From assembly GCA_018673255.1 (NCBI GenBank), contig JABHDC010000087.1, positions 23,682 through 87,681 on the forward strand: a DNA stretch of 64,000 nt. The letters are read 5' to 3'. A program made the position numbers and the translations under genes. The notes beneath the pieces were generated by a model. The model was not told the origin of the DNA and made no database searches. It saw only the letters and a list, made by a program, of their open reading frames with translations. Each line of letters begins with the position of its first letter. The first letter of the stretch is position 1. This DNA is from Gemmatimonadota bacterium. Its GTDB lineage: Bacteria > Latescibacterota > UBA2968 > UBA8231. Positions 25,265 through 33,194 of this stretch are shown piece after piece.

Positions 25265-26853
25265 AGTTCCAACCGTTCCAGATGCCAGGCGGCCCAGGCC
25301 ACCAGCATCGTGCAGAGGGCCAGCCAGAAGGCGGCCACTGCCAGGGGCAGGAACCACAACAACGGCCGCAGGGCCTCTACCTGCAGTGGGATCAGAGACA
25401 GGACCATGGTCGCCACAATGAACATGGCGCCGAGAGATCCGATCGCACCGATTCCGCCGCTGACATACTGACCCTTGCGTGGGGGAACGAAGACCGGGAA
25501 GCGGGCGCCGATCCCCAGTCCCCATACGGCACTCAGGATCAGGGCCAGTACGATGGTTGGGATCAGCAGGGGCACGAGGGCCGCATCGATGGGCAGGGTC
25601 AGGGGGACCGGCGAAGCGACGATGGCGACACCCATCATCATGGCCAGAACGAAGATCGAGATGGATGCCCGTAGAGTCAGCTTGACGGCCAGCACCTTCC
25701 ACATGGGCAGAGGGAGTATGCGCACGATCCAGAAAGCACCCGTTTCCTGACCGATGGCGGGCAGGGTCAGGCCACTCACCATCGAGACGGCGAAGAGAGC
25801 CACCATGTAGGGTAGCGGAATGCCACTCATCCCGAAGCGCGCCATGATGGCGAAGACGAGAATCAGACCGACTGGCAGCAGCATCGTCCGTGGGGCCTCA
25901 GCGATCACGGCGGTCAGTTCTCGACGGCACAGGGCTCGGCTTTCGTGACCGAGCCACGAGGGTGCCCACCAACCGATACCGGATGCCGCCACCGGAGTCG
26001 TGGTCGGTGCTTCCGTCTCCGGATCCGTGTAGAGCAGGCGTTCGGCCAGCGACCATGTCCCCCCCCAACCGACGGCGGCCAATACGAGCAGGCTCCCCGA
26101 AGAGATCAACCATCCGGTCCACGCATCTGTGGTGGCAGCGGCGATGGCGTCCACGAGCCAGGCGGCGGGACCAATGGCCAGATGACCGGCCAGCTCTCTC
26201 ACATAGTCCATGACCTCCATCGCCTTGCGGGCCAGCGGGGCAAGGAGCATCATGGCCACGCATAGTGGAATCAGGACGATGAGGGTTGCCCCCCGACTCA
26301 CCCATCGCATGGTACGCCGCGAGAAGGGCAGGGCCAGGGCTGTGGTCACCAGGGCTCCGAATCCCATGGCAGCCAGACCAAACAGCAGGATGGGGATCAC
26401 CATGGCCGGGTAGGCGATCGGCGCCGCCTCGGCGTGAATCCCATAGAAGACGGCAACGGGCACGAAGAGCAGCAGCAGGGGTGACATCACCACCGACAGG
26501 TAGGTCAGTCGCAGACGTGTCAGGGCCGGTCCGGGAATCGGCAGAGATCGCAGCAGGTCGTGGTCGGTGGATTCCACCAGGACGGCAAAGATGCGTCCGA
26601 GGATGAGGATCAGCAGAATGACACCAAAGGCTGTTGCCGGCACGTGGAGAAGCAATCGCAATGCCTCGATCCCAAGTCGCTCATTCACCATGCCGAAGAG
26701 CGAGTAGAGGGACCAGTACAACATCACCACAACGGGCAGATTGATGAGGACGATGAGGCCCACAAAGATCCGCGCCCCCCAATCGCGGCCGGTTTCCGGC
26801 CGCAGAGCTGCCCACAGCATGCGGGCGCGGTAGATCAGATAGATCCAGGTCAT
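25261..26853 (-). CDS. ABC-2-type transporter permease
   Basis: This 530-aa integral membrane protein has roughly twelve hydrophobic segments and a central soluble loop (ERLLYTDPETEAPTTT). Segment order and length fit large ABC-2 export permeases paired with a CcmA-like ATPase. Substrate cannot be inferred. It lies 83 bp downstream of the ATPase gene and overlaps the next gene by 4 bp. ATG 26853 has a weak purine-rich RBS. A 20-codon reading frame from ATG 26912 ends at the permease ATG (ATGA overlap) but has no RBS and is probably not used. Confidence 0.85.
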   Translation of the reverse strand: MTWIYLIYRARMLWAALRPETGRDWGARIFVGLIVLINLPVVVMLYWSLYSLFGMVNERLGIEALRLLLHVPATAFGVILLILILGRIFAVLVESTDHDLLRSLPIPGPALTRLRLTYLSVVMSPLLLLFVPVAVFYGIHAEAAPIAYPAMVIPILLFGLAAMGFGALVTTALALPFSRRTMRWVSRGATLIVLIPLCVAMMLLAPLARKAMEVMDYVRELAGHLAIGPAAWLVDAIAAATTDAWTGWLISSGSLLVLAAVGWGGTWSLAERLLYTDPETEAPTTTPVAASGIGWWAPSWLGHESRALCRRELTAVIAEAPRTMLLPVGLILVFAIMARFGMSGIPLPYMVALFAVSMVSGLTLPAIGQETGAFWIVRILPLPMWKVLAVKLTLRASISIFVLAMMMGVAIVASPVPLTLPIDAALVPLLIPTIVLALILSAVWGLGIGARFPVFVPPRKGQYVSGGIGAIGSLGAMFIVATMVLSLIPLQVEALRPLLWFLPLAVAAFWLALCTMLVAWAAWHLERLEL

Positions 26854-26914
26854 GACGCGTATTCCGCCGTCGCTGCGGGTCGGGCCAGCCTCTTGCCTCC
26901 CAGCTCAGACATCG

Positions 26915-26944
26915 TGGAGTTCAGGCATTTTGGAGTTCAGGCAT
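26915..26944. repeat. Tandem 14-bp repeat at the 3' end of the ABC ATPase gene
   Basis: TGGAGTTCAGGCAT occurs at 26915-26928 and again at 26931-26944, a period of 16 bp. The second copy covers the ATPase stop codon (TGA on the minus strand at 26937-26939). It looks like a recent small duplication that copied the gene's end. Confidence 0.8.
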
Positions 26945-27689
26945 CGTCGAGATAACTGGCCAGTTCGGCGACTTCCGCCCCGCCAGTCAACTCGAGGAAG
27001 ATGTCTTCCAGACTCGTATCGCGACCGCCCCGCAACTCCTCCATGGTACCAACCGCCACGAGGCGCCCTCCCTGAATGATGCCGGCCCGGTCGCACATAC
27101 GCTCGGCTACCTCCAGAATGTGCGTCGATAGAAAGACCGTGGCGCCCCGCTCCTTGAGGCCGAGTAACAGATCTTTCACAACCCTCGCACTGCGCGGATC
27201 CAGGCCGCTGGTGGGTTCGTCGAAGAGCAGGGTCTGTGGATTGTGCAGCAGCGCCGTGGCGATGGCCACCTTCTTGCGCATGCCATGGGAGTAGCCCTTG
27301 ATCGGCTTGTCGGCCGCTTCCTCCAACTCGAGCATGGCCAGCAACTCATCGGCTCGTCGCCGCAGTCTGTCCGCATCGAGACCGCGCGCTTCGCCGACGA
27401 AGTTGATCATCTGCCGTCCGCTCAACCGCTCGTAGAGGAAGGGATTCTCGGGCAGGTAACCGATCCCGGTCCGCACGCCCAGACTGTCGCGACTCGCATC
27501 CAGGCCGTCCACGAAAACCCGGCCCTCGGTGGGCTGCAACAACGTCGCACACATCTTGATCGACGTCGTCTTGCCGGCACCATTGGGCCCGAGGAAGACG
27601 AACAACTCGCCATCCTCGACCTGCAGATCCAGACCATCCACGGCGACCTTGTCGCCGTAGTGCTTAGTGACCCCTTCGAATTGGATCAC
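26937..27689 (-). CDS. ABC transporter ATP-binding protein, CcmA type
   Basis: This 250-aa ATPase has Walker A GPNGAGKT (near 34), Q-loop region GYLPENPFLYERLSG, signature YSHGMRKK (in place of LSGGQ-like), Walker B TLLFDEPTSGLDP and H-loop STHILEVAER. It belongs to the CcmA/NatA/drug-exporter class and pairs with the ABC-2 permease encoded next. ATG 27689 overlaps the stop of the preceding unknown gene by 4 bp. The complex would export a lipid, polysaccharide, peptide or drug-like compound. The signature loop SHGM is a common variant in this class. Confidence 0.93.
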   Translation of the reverse strand: MIQFEGVTKHYGDKVAVDGLDLQVEDGELFVFLGPNGAGKTTSIKMCATLLQPTEGRVFVDGLDASRDSLGVRTGIGYLPENPFLYERLSGRQMINFVGEARGLDADRLRRRADELLAMLELEEAADKPIKGYSHGMRKKVAIATALLHNPQTLLFDEPTSGLDPRSARVVKDLLLGLKERGATVFLSTHILEVAERMCDRAGIIQGGRLVAVGTMEELRGGRDTSLEDIFLELTGGAEVAELASYLDDA

Positions 27690-28528
27690 GCCGCCCGCAA
27701 CCAGTCGGGCAATTCATCCTCGCTCTTGCCGTGATAGGCGCAGTTCTCGTACGGACAGTCCGTGCACTGGCCCTTCAGCGATGGCACGGCAGGCTCTCCC
27801 TTGACCGATTCGGCGATCTCGATTGCCAGCTCCATGTCTTTCCGGGCGCCATGCACGGCGAGGGTCACCGCCCCCTCGGACCCACCGATGCCACCGGCTG
27901 CCACGGGAATCGCCTCGACGCCAGCCATGGTCTGGAGGGCATCACACTCGGTGAAGACCAGGCCATTGTTCAGGCAATACATGCCGAAGGTCGCGCCCAT
28001 CGAATAATCGAGACGTTTGGCCCCCAACCAGCGGCAGGCTTCCGGGACGGATGGCACCAGCTTTTCCAGTCCAACGGGAAAGACATAACGCATGCCTGTA
28101 GAGGTCATCGTACCGATCGTGGCTGCCACGGTTCCACCGTCAAAACCGGAGGTGATGACACCCACGTTGCCATCCGAATCGACGGCATTGGCGCCCTTGA
28201 TGACCACCGTGTCCAGATGGAAGTCTTCGAAGACCTCGGCCATCGTGCGTTCCACCCGTTCGCCCTTGTAGAGAACGATGGGGATCCGGTCATCACGCTG
28301 TGCAGCGGGGGTCACACACAACACGCGCTGGCTGCTGGTACCGGCCGTGAAGGCCTCGGGATCCACATCGAGGCCGCCCAGCTCCTGGGCGATGAACCCA
28401 TTCGTCGTGCCGCCCGCAATCACGACATAGGCGTTCTCCAGGGCCTCGACGACGGGTGTGCACTGTGCCACGCCCCGTGCGATGAGACGTTTCGATTCGG
28501 CCGGTGTGAAGGTGAAGACTGCTCGCAT
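27686..28528 (-). CDS. Conserved protein of unknown function with C-terminal Cys cluster
   Basis: I do not recognise this 280-aa protein. It is soluble, begins RAVFTFTPAESKRLIARGV, and has glycine-rich blocks (YVVIAGGTTNGFIAQELGG, VVIKGANAVDS, GFDGGTVAATIGTM). It ends with Cys-X2-Cys-Pro-X4-Cys in QCTDCPYENCAYHGK. The pattern of small conserved loops suggests a nucleotide- or metabolite-binding enzyme, and the cysteines suggest a metal site. ATG 28528 has a strong GGAGGAG RBS two bases away or slightly further, and the upstream frame is not needed. Its stop overlaps the ABC ATPase start, so it is the first gene of the exporter operon 28528-22938 and probably works with it. Confidence 0.7.
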   Translation of the reverse strand: MRAVFTFTPAESKRLIARGVAQCTPVVEALENAYVVIAGGTTNGFIAQELGGLDVDPEAFTAGTSSQRVLCVTPAAQRDDRIPIVLYKGERVERTMAEVFEDFHLDTVVIKGANAVDSDGNVGVITSGFDGGTVAATIGTMTSTGMRYVFPVGLEKLVPSVPEACRWLGAKRLDYSMGATFGMYCLNNGLVFTECDALQTMAGVEAIPVAAGGIGGSEGAVTLAVHGARKDMELAIEIAESVKGEPAVPSLKGQCTDCPYENCAYHGKSEDELPDWLRAA

Positions 28529-28696
28529 ACACTCCTCCTCTTCCTTTTGCCTGCATCGTGATGCACACACGAGCGACGCCCGGTGCACTCTGTACCCCAT
28601 CAATACCAGACGCCGCCGATCTGATTCACCACGCTGTCGTCTGCGCAGCAGACGGTACGGAGGCGTCAGACAGCCTGTTCGATACGTGCGTCAGCC

Positions 28697-29641
28697 TCAA
28701 ACGCCGCCTTCGTCAGCCAAATGTGCGAACAACTCCGTCGACAGATACCGCTCACCTGAACTGGGCAGAATGACGACGATCTGCTTTCCTGCCATGTCGC
28801 TTCGACCTGCCACCTGCATCGCTGCAGCCAGGGCCGCGCCGGATGAAATTCCGACGAGCAGGCCTTCCTCGGTCGCCGCGCGTCGCGCCGTCACCATGGC
28901 ATCCTCATCGGTCACACGCACGATATCATCGATCACCGACTGATCCAGTACATCAGGCACGAAACCGGCGCCGATCCCCTGAATCTTATGCGGTCCCTTC
29001 TCGCCTCCTGACAGAATCGGCGATGCATCCGGTTCGACGGCGATCACCTGAACCGACGACTTGAGCTCTTTCAGACGGGTTCCGACACCGGTGATTGTCC
29101 CCCCCGTGCCGACACCGCTGATCAACACATCGACACCACCCTCGGTGTCACGCCAGATTTCCTCAGCCGTCGTCTCTCGGTGGATTCCAGGATTGGCGGG
29201 ATTGGCAAATTGCTGCGGGACGAAGGCCTTGTCGGCAGCGGCAGCGATCTTCTCGGCTTCAGCGATGGCCCCGCCCATACCAGCGGCGGCCGGCGTCAAC
29301 ACCAGCGTCGCACCGAGGGCCCTGAGCAATTGGCGTCGCTCCCGACTCATGCTCTCCGGCATGGTCAGCGTGAGTCGATACCCCCGGGCGGCACAGACGA
29401 AGGCCAGACCGATCCCCGTATTCCCCGACGTGGGCTCCACAACCAGCGTGTCCGCATCCAGGCGCCCATCCGCTTCGGCCGCATCGATCATAGCCAGACC
29501 GATCCGGTCCTTCACGCTGGACATGGGATTGCAGTACTCGAGCTTCGCCAACACCTCAGCATCGGCCTTGCCCACCAATCGACGCAGCCGAACCAGCGGC
29601 GTGTTACCAACAGTCTGTGTGATATCGTCGTAGATCTGCAT
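28697..29641 (-). CDS. cysK: Cysteine synthase (O-acetylserine sulfhydrylase)
   Basis: This 314-aa PLP enzyme starts [17 protein letters not shown] and has the lysine motif [14 protein letters not shown], the [12 protein letters not shown] loop, and the phosphate-binding [10 protein letters not shown], all diagnostic of CysK/Cys[12 protein letters not shown] near the C-terminus completes the family pattern. It makes cysteine from O-acetylserine and sulfide in the cytoplasm. ATG 29641 has an AGAGGG RBS; the 20 codons upstream in frame are not conserved. It lies 168 bp before the unknown-protein/ABC operon on the same strand and has no obvious link to it. Cystathionine beta-synthase activity cannot be excluded from sequence, but the length fits CysK. 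Confidence 0.93.
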   Translation of the reverse strand: MQIYDDITQTVGNTPLVRLRRLVGKADAEVLAKLEYCNPMSSVKDRIGLAMIDAAEADGRLDADTLVVEPTSGNTGIGLAFVCAARGYRLTLTMPESMSRERRQLLRALGATLVLTPAAAGMGGAIAEAEKIAAAADKAFVPQQFANPANPGIHRETTAEEIWRDTEGGVDVLISGVGTGGTITGVGTRLKELKSSVQVIAVEPDASPILSGGEKGPHKIQGIGAGFVPDVLDQSVIDDIVRVTDEDAMVTARRAATEEGLLVGISSGAALAAAMQVAGRSDMAGKQIVVILPSSGERYLSTELFAHLADEGGV

Positions 29642-29667
29642 GAACCCTCTTCGTTTCAGTACCCGCC

Positions 29668-29798
29668 GCCGCAGGATGCGGCACTTGGGGCTTTCGCTCA
29701 CAAGGAATGACGTTGTTGGTCATTCCCAAGGCGACACGATGTCGCCTCTGCCGCAGGATGCGGCCCTTGGAGCTTTCGCTCACAGGGAATGACGTTGT
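29668..29798. repeat. REP-like direct repeats with three hairpins
   Basis: A 49-bp unit occurs at 29668-29716 and 29750-29798 (offset 82 bp, only three or so differences). Each unit begins with the palindrome GCCGCAGGATGCGGC. Between them lie a hairpin GGAATGAC/GTCATTCC (29704-29726) and another GGCGACA/TGTCGCC (29730-29746). A related core, GCCGCAGGACGCGGC, appears at 45467-45481. This is like REP/BIME intergenic elements. The remaining spacer to 29915 shows nothing further. Confidence 0.7.
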
Positions 29799-29915
29799 CC
29801 GGCTTCACCGCCGGGTGGATCGAGTTGCTCGACGCCTAAAGTGAATGGATCCGGGTGCCAAATGCAATCCACGGCGCAAGCCACGGCGCAATCCGCTGCC
29901 GAGGTCACCTACCGT

Positions 29916-32846
29916 TCAGAAGGCGAATAAGTCCCCGGTCTCCACACGTCGCAGCGTCCCGAACTGCTCCAGTGATGCTGCCGCATCAGGTGACAGTTGC
30001 CCCACGATCGTCACCAGTCGTGGCCGCCCGCCAATGTGTTCACCGTGGAATTCCATCAACCGATCCAGATCCATCATCCGAATCATATCGAAGCGCCACG
30101 AGCGTGGATCGATGCTCACGCCCTGATGCTCCCACATCCGCACGGCACCGAGCAAGTCACGGAAGCCGAGACGATTCGTCCGAATCGAGCTGATCTGCGC
30201 CTCCTTCGCCTGCACAAGTCGCTCGGGGGACACGGGCATCTGATCGATCAGTTCGAGGAAGGCAGCGATCGCCTCGGGGGTCTTGTCTGCCTGACAGCCG
30301 ATGAACGCAGCAAACAGATTTGGATCATCCTGACGCCCGCCAGTGAAGTACCAGGCCCAGGCCTGGTACGCCAGGGCGCGGGATTCGCGCATTTCCTGGA
30401 AGACGATGCCCGCTCCACCTCCGTAGAAGTATTCGTTGAACAGGTCGATCTGTGGTCGAATCGCCTCAGCATAGCGCTGATCACCCGACTCGATCCGAAC
30501 CAGAGCCTGCGCCATCTCCTGTTCGAACAGGAGGATCTCGGTCCTCTCAGGGTGTCTGATCTCGATCGACTCGAAGGCCGGCGGGACCTGCAGATCGGTC
30601 TGTGGCAGCCTGTAGTTACTGGCCAGCTGTCCAACCAGTTCTTGTCGCGACAGCGTTCCCGTGTATTCGAGGCGGTGCTCGAACCCAAGCAGTGTCCCGA
30701 TCAGTTCATGCAACTCACCAAAGGTGAGTGCCTTCACCTGTTCATTGCTCGGCATCTGCAGGTAATACGACTTTTCGCCATGCCGGGCGTAGCGATACAT
30801 GGCCCGCTGAATTGCTCGATGATCTTTCAATGCATCGGCGCGATTGGCCAGTGTGATCCCTACGAGATTGGCCATGATGGAGTCACTCGCCGACGGCTGC
30901 GCCAACGCCTCCATCATGAGGGCCACTGAAGGCCCGAAGTTTTCATCGAGCCCCGACAACTGGAAGACGGTCGTGTGTTCGGAGACATTGATGGCGAACT
31001 CAGAGCCGAGACGATACCACTCGGCTTTCAGTCCTTCAGAGGGCATCCGCATTGTACCGGACTTGTCCATCAGGTCACGGGTCAGTGGCAGCCGATTGTC
31101 CCAACGACTTCCCGCATCGATGACCACACGCAGGGTGAACAGATCGTTAAGGGGGTTCTTCGTTTGATACAACTCAACGCCGGGTCGCAGGTCATCCTGC
31201 GTGTAGTCGCGCCCCGGGATGACGAATTCAGGCTCGATGGACTCGACAGGCTGGGCGAGGATTCCCGCAGCAAATGGTGTCTGACGTGACGGGTCGATCT
31301 GAATCGGCTCAATGCCGGGATTCTCGATGGATGGCAATACCGGTGACCCATCGCGCCGGTAGCCGACCACGTAGTCATCGCCGAAATAGCGCCTGGCGAC
31401 ACGCACGATGTCCTTCTTGCGCAGCTTCTCCATGCGTTCGAGACTGCGCCGCGCCTTCTTCCACTCAGTGCCAGACAGGAAGGCATCACGGATCAGCCTC
31501 ACGCGTGATGTATTCGTTTCGAGTTGACGCTTCGTCGTCTTCTTGAAATCCGTGACGATCGCCGGGATCAGCCAGTCATCGAATTCGCCGCGTTTGATGA
31601 TCTCGAGCTGCTCCAGCAACAGATTCTCGACCTCTTCCAGAGACTGATCGGCCTTGGGAATCCCCCACAGATACTGCGCCCCGTCGTCGTTGCTGACATT
31701 GTAGGACGTCGCCGTGGCGCCAGCCCGACGTATAGCCTGTGACTGATTCAGATTCAGATTGATGAGTCCCGCCGTCGAGTTGTCGAGAATCATATCCAGC
31801 ACCAGCAGCGCCTCGGTGTCTTTGTGTGTGCTGGGTTGTGTGCGGAAGGCGATACGGACGATCTCCTCGCCCGGATAGGTCACCTCGATCGATTCACGGC
31901 CATCGAGTTTCGGTTCCTTCCATCGCGGCAGATCCGGCAGATCCTTCGCTACCCAGGACGAGAAGTGCGTGTCGATGAGGCCGATCGTCGCCTCGATGTC
32001 GATATCGCCGGAGAGGATGATGGCCATGTTGTTCGGCACATACCACGTCTCAAAAAATTCATACATCCGCCGCAGAGACGGATTCTTCAGATGCTCAACC
32101 GAACCCAGCGTCGTGCGCTGTCCGTAGGGGTGTACTTTCCACAACATGCTGCGCACGGCTTCGGAGATGAGACGGTCCTTGTTGTCGAGAGACCGATTCT
32201 TCTCTTCATAAACCGTCTCCAACTCCGTCTGGAATAGTCGGAAGACCGGATTGCTGAATCGCTCGGTCTCAAGCTGAGCCCACTGCTCGAGACGATTCGA
32301 CGGCAGACTGACCTGATAGGCCGTCTGTTCGTACCAGGTGCCGGCATTGAGCGACTCGGCGCCCATGGAGGCGTAGACCTTCTTGATCTCAGCCGGCACG
32401 GCATACTCGGCGGCCAGCCGATTCTGCTCCTGGATCAGGCGATAGAGTTCGGCGCGCTCAGTCGAATCCCGTGACGACCAGTGTTGTTCGTAGAGGGCTT
32501 CGACACTGTCGAGGTGAACCTTCTCTGCCACGAAGTCGAGCGTGCCGATTTCATCGGTGCCCTTGAAGAGCATGTGCTCCAGATAGTGGGCGATCCCTGT
32601 CGACTCGGCCGGATCGTTCTTGCTGCCGGCGCGAACGGCAATCTCCGCGTAGAAGCGGGGCTCCTCGTGATTCTCGGTGAGAAACACCATCAGGCCATTG
32701 TCGAGTCTGTAGGTATGGACGGCCATGGGATCGGCGGAATGTGGTCCACCGACGAGTTTGTAGTCGGCCGTGGCGGGCCCCGCGCCAAACAGGCCCGGGC
32801 CGAACAGAAGAGTGGCGATCAGGGCGAGACGTATCTGAAGATTCAT
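29916..32846 (-). CDS. Pitrilysin/insulinase-like M16 zinc metalloprotease, exported
   Basis: This 976-aa protein has a signal peptide (IRLALIATLLFGPGLFGAGPATA) and the inverted zinc motif HYLEH (H87, E90, H91), with the downstream third-ligand region ETVYEEKNRSLDN near 210-220. Its length and order (active N-terminal half, second inactive half with M16_C domains) match pitrilysin (about 960 aa). It would degrade small peptides in the periplasm. ATG 32846 follows CGGAG; the frame is open 100 codons further upstream, but that stretch looks random. It is transcribed toward cysK, from which it is separated by the REP-like repeats. Confidence 0.92.
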   Translation of the reverse strand: MNLQIRLALIATLLFGPGLFGAGPATADYKLVGGPHSADPMAVHTYRLDNGLMVFLTENHEEPRFYAEIAVRAGSKNDPAESTGIAHYLEHMLFKGTDEIGTLDFVAEKVHLDSVEALYEQHWSSRDSTERAELYRLIQEQNRLAAEYAVPAEIKKVYASMGAESLNAGTWYEQTAYQVSLPSNRLEQWAQLETERFSNPVFRLFQTELETVYEEKNRSLDNKDRLISEAVRSMLWKVHPYGQRTTLGSVEHLKNPSLRRMYEFFETWYVPNNMAIILSGDIDIEATIGLIDTHFSSWVAKDLPDLPRWKEPKLDGRESIEVTYPGEEIVRIAFRTQPSTHKDTEALLVLDMILDNSTAGLINLNLNQSQAIRRAGATATSYNVSNDDGAQYLWGIPKADQSLEEVENLLLEQLEIIKRGEFDDWLIPAIVTDFKKTTKRQLETNTSRVRLIRDAFLSGTEWKKARRSLERMEKLRKKDIVRVARRYFGDDYVVGYRRDGSPVLPSIENPGIEPIQIDPSRQTPFAAGILAQPVESIEPEFVIPGRDYTQDDLRPGVELYQTKNPLNDLFTLRVVIDAGSRWDNRLPLTRDLMDKSGTMRMPSEGLKAEWYRLGSEFAINVSEHTTVFQLSGLDENFGPSVALMMEALAQPSASDSIMANLVGITLANRADALKDHRAIQRAMYRYARHGEKSYYLQMPSNEQVKALTFGELHELIGTLLGFEHRLEYTGTLSRQELVGQLASNYRLPQTDLQVPPAFESIEIRHPERTEILLFEQEMAQALVRIESGDQRYAEAIRPQIDLFNEYFYGGGAGIVFQEMRESRALAYQAWAWYFTGGRQDDPNLFAAFIGCQADKTPEAIAAFLELIDQMPVSPERLVQAKEAQISSIRTNRLGFRDLLGAVRMWEHQGVSIDPRSWRFDMIRMMDLDRLMEFHGEHIGGRPRLVTIVGQLSPDAAASLEQFGTLRRVETGDLFAF

Positions 32847-33194
32847 GCTGGCTCCGCGGCGGCCAAGTGAAGGGTGGCACGCATCCGGTGGACCGGGGGT
32901 GTGCTCAATTCGGAGGGTAATCTCGTTGGCAGGCTGGTCACGGCCAAGGCCCGAAGTGTCTATGGTGGTGACAGGAGTCGACGAGAGCGGCAGAATCCGC
33001 GTCAACTCCTGCTCCTCCTGCGAACTCCGCGGACGATTCTCCCGGATCTCCTGCCAATACCTTTCAGGTTCGACTTCATCCGCACGAATCTGACAGATGA
33101 TGATCCCGGCACCGAGGATTCGCCTCCGTGGTTGACAACACCCCACTGAACTGAGCGAGATTCACAGGGCCCACCTCACGCGAAAGGCGAACCC
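32847..33194. other. Divergent spacer, no gene recognised
   Basis: This 348-bp stretch lies between the M16 protease (leftward) and the GH2 enzyme (rightward). Reading frames through it lack protein-like composition. A perfect -35 hexamer TTGACA is at 33132-33137 pointing to the GH2 gene, but the expected -10 position (33155-33160, GCGAGA) is poor. No other structure was noticed. Confidence 0.3.

Noticed and set aside
26850..26912. 20-codon frame between ABC ATPase and permease
   Set aside because: Ends neatly at the permease start but has no RBS and no recognisable content.
29668..29798. CRISPR array
   Set aside because: Only two repeats, each with its own palindromes, and the intervening sequence is itself a set of hairpins.
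33055..33090. tRNA-like GGTTCGA segment
   Set aside because: No cloverleaf can be built around it.
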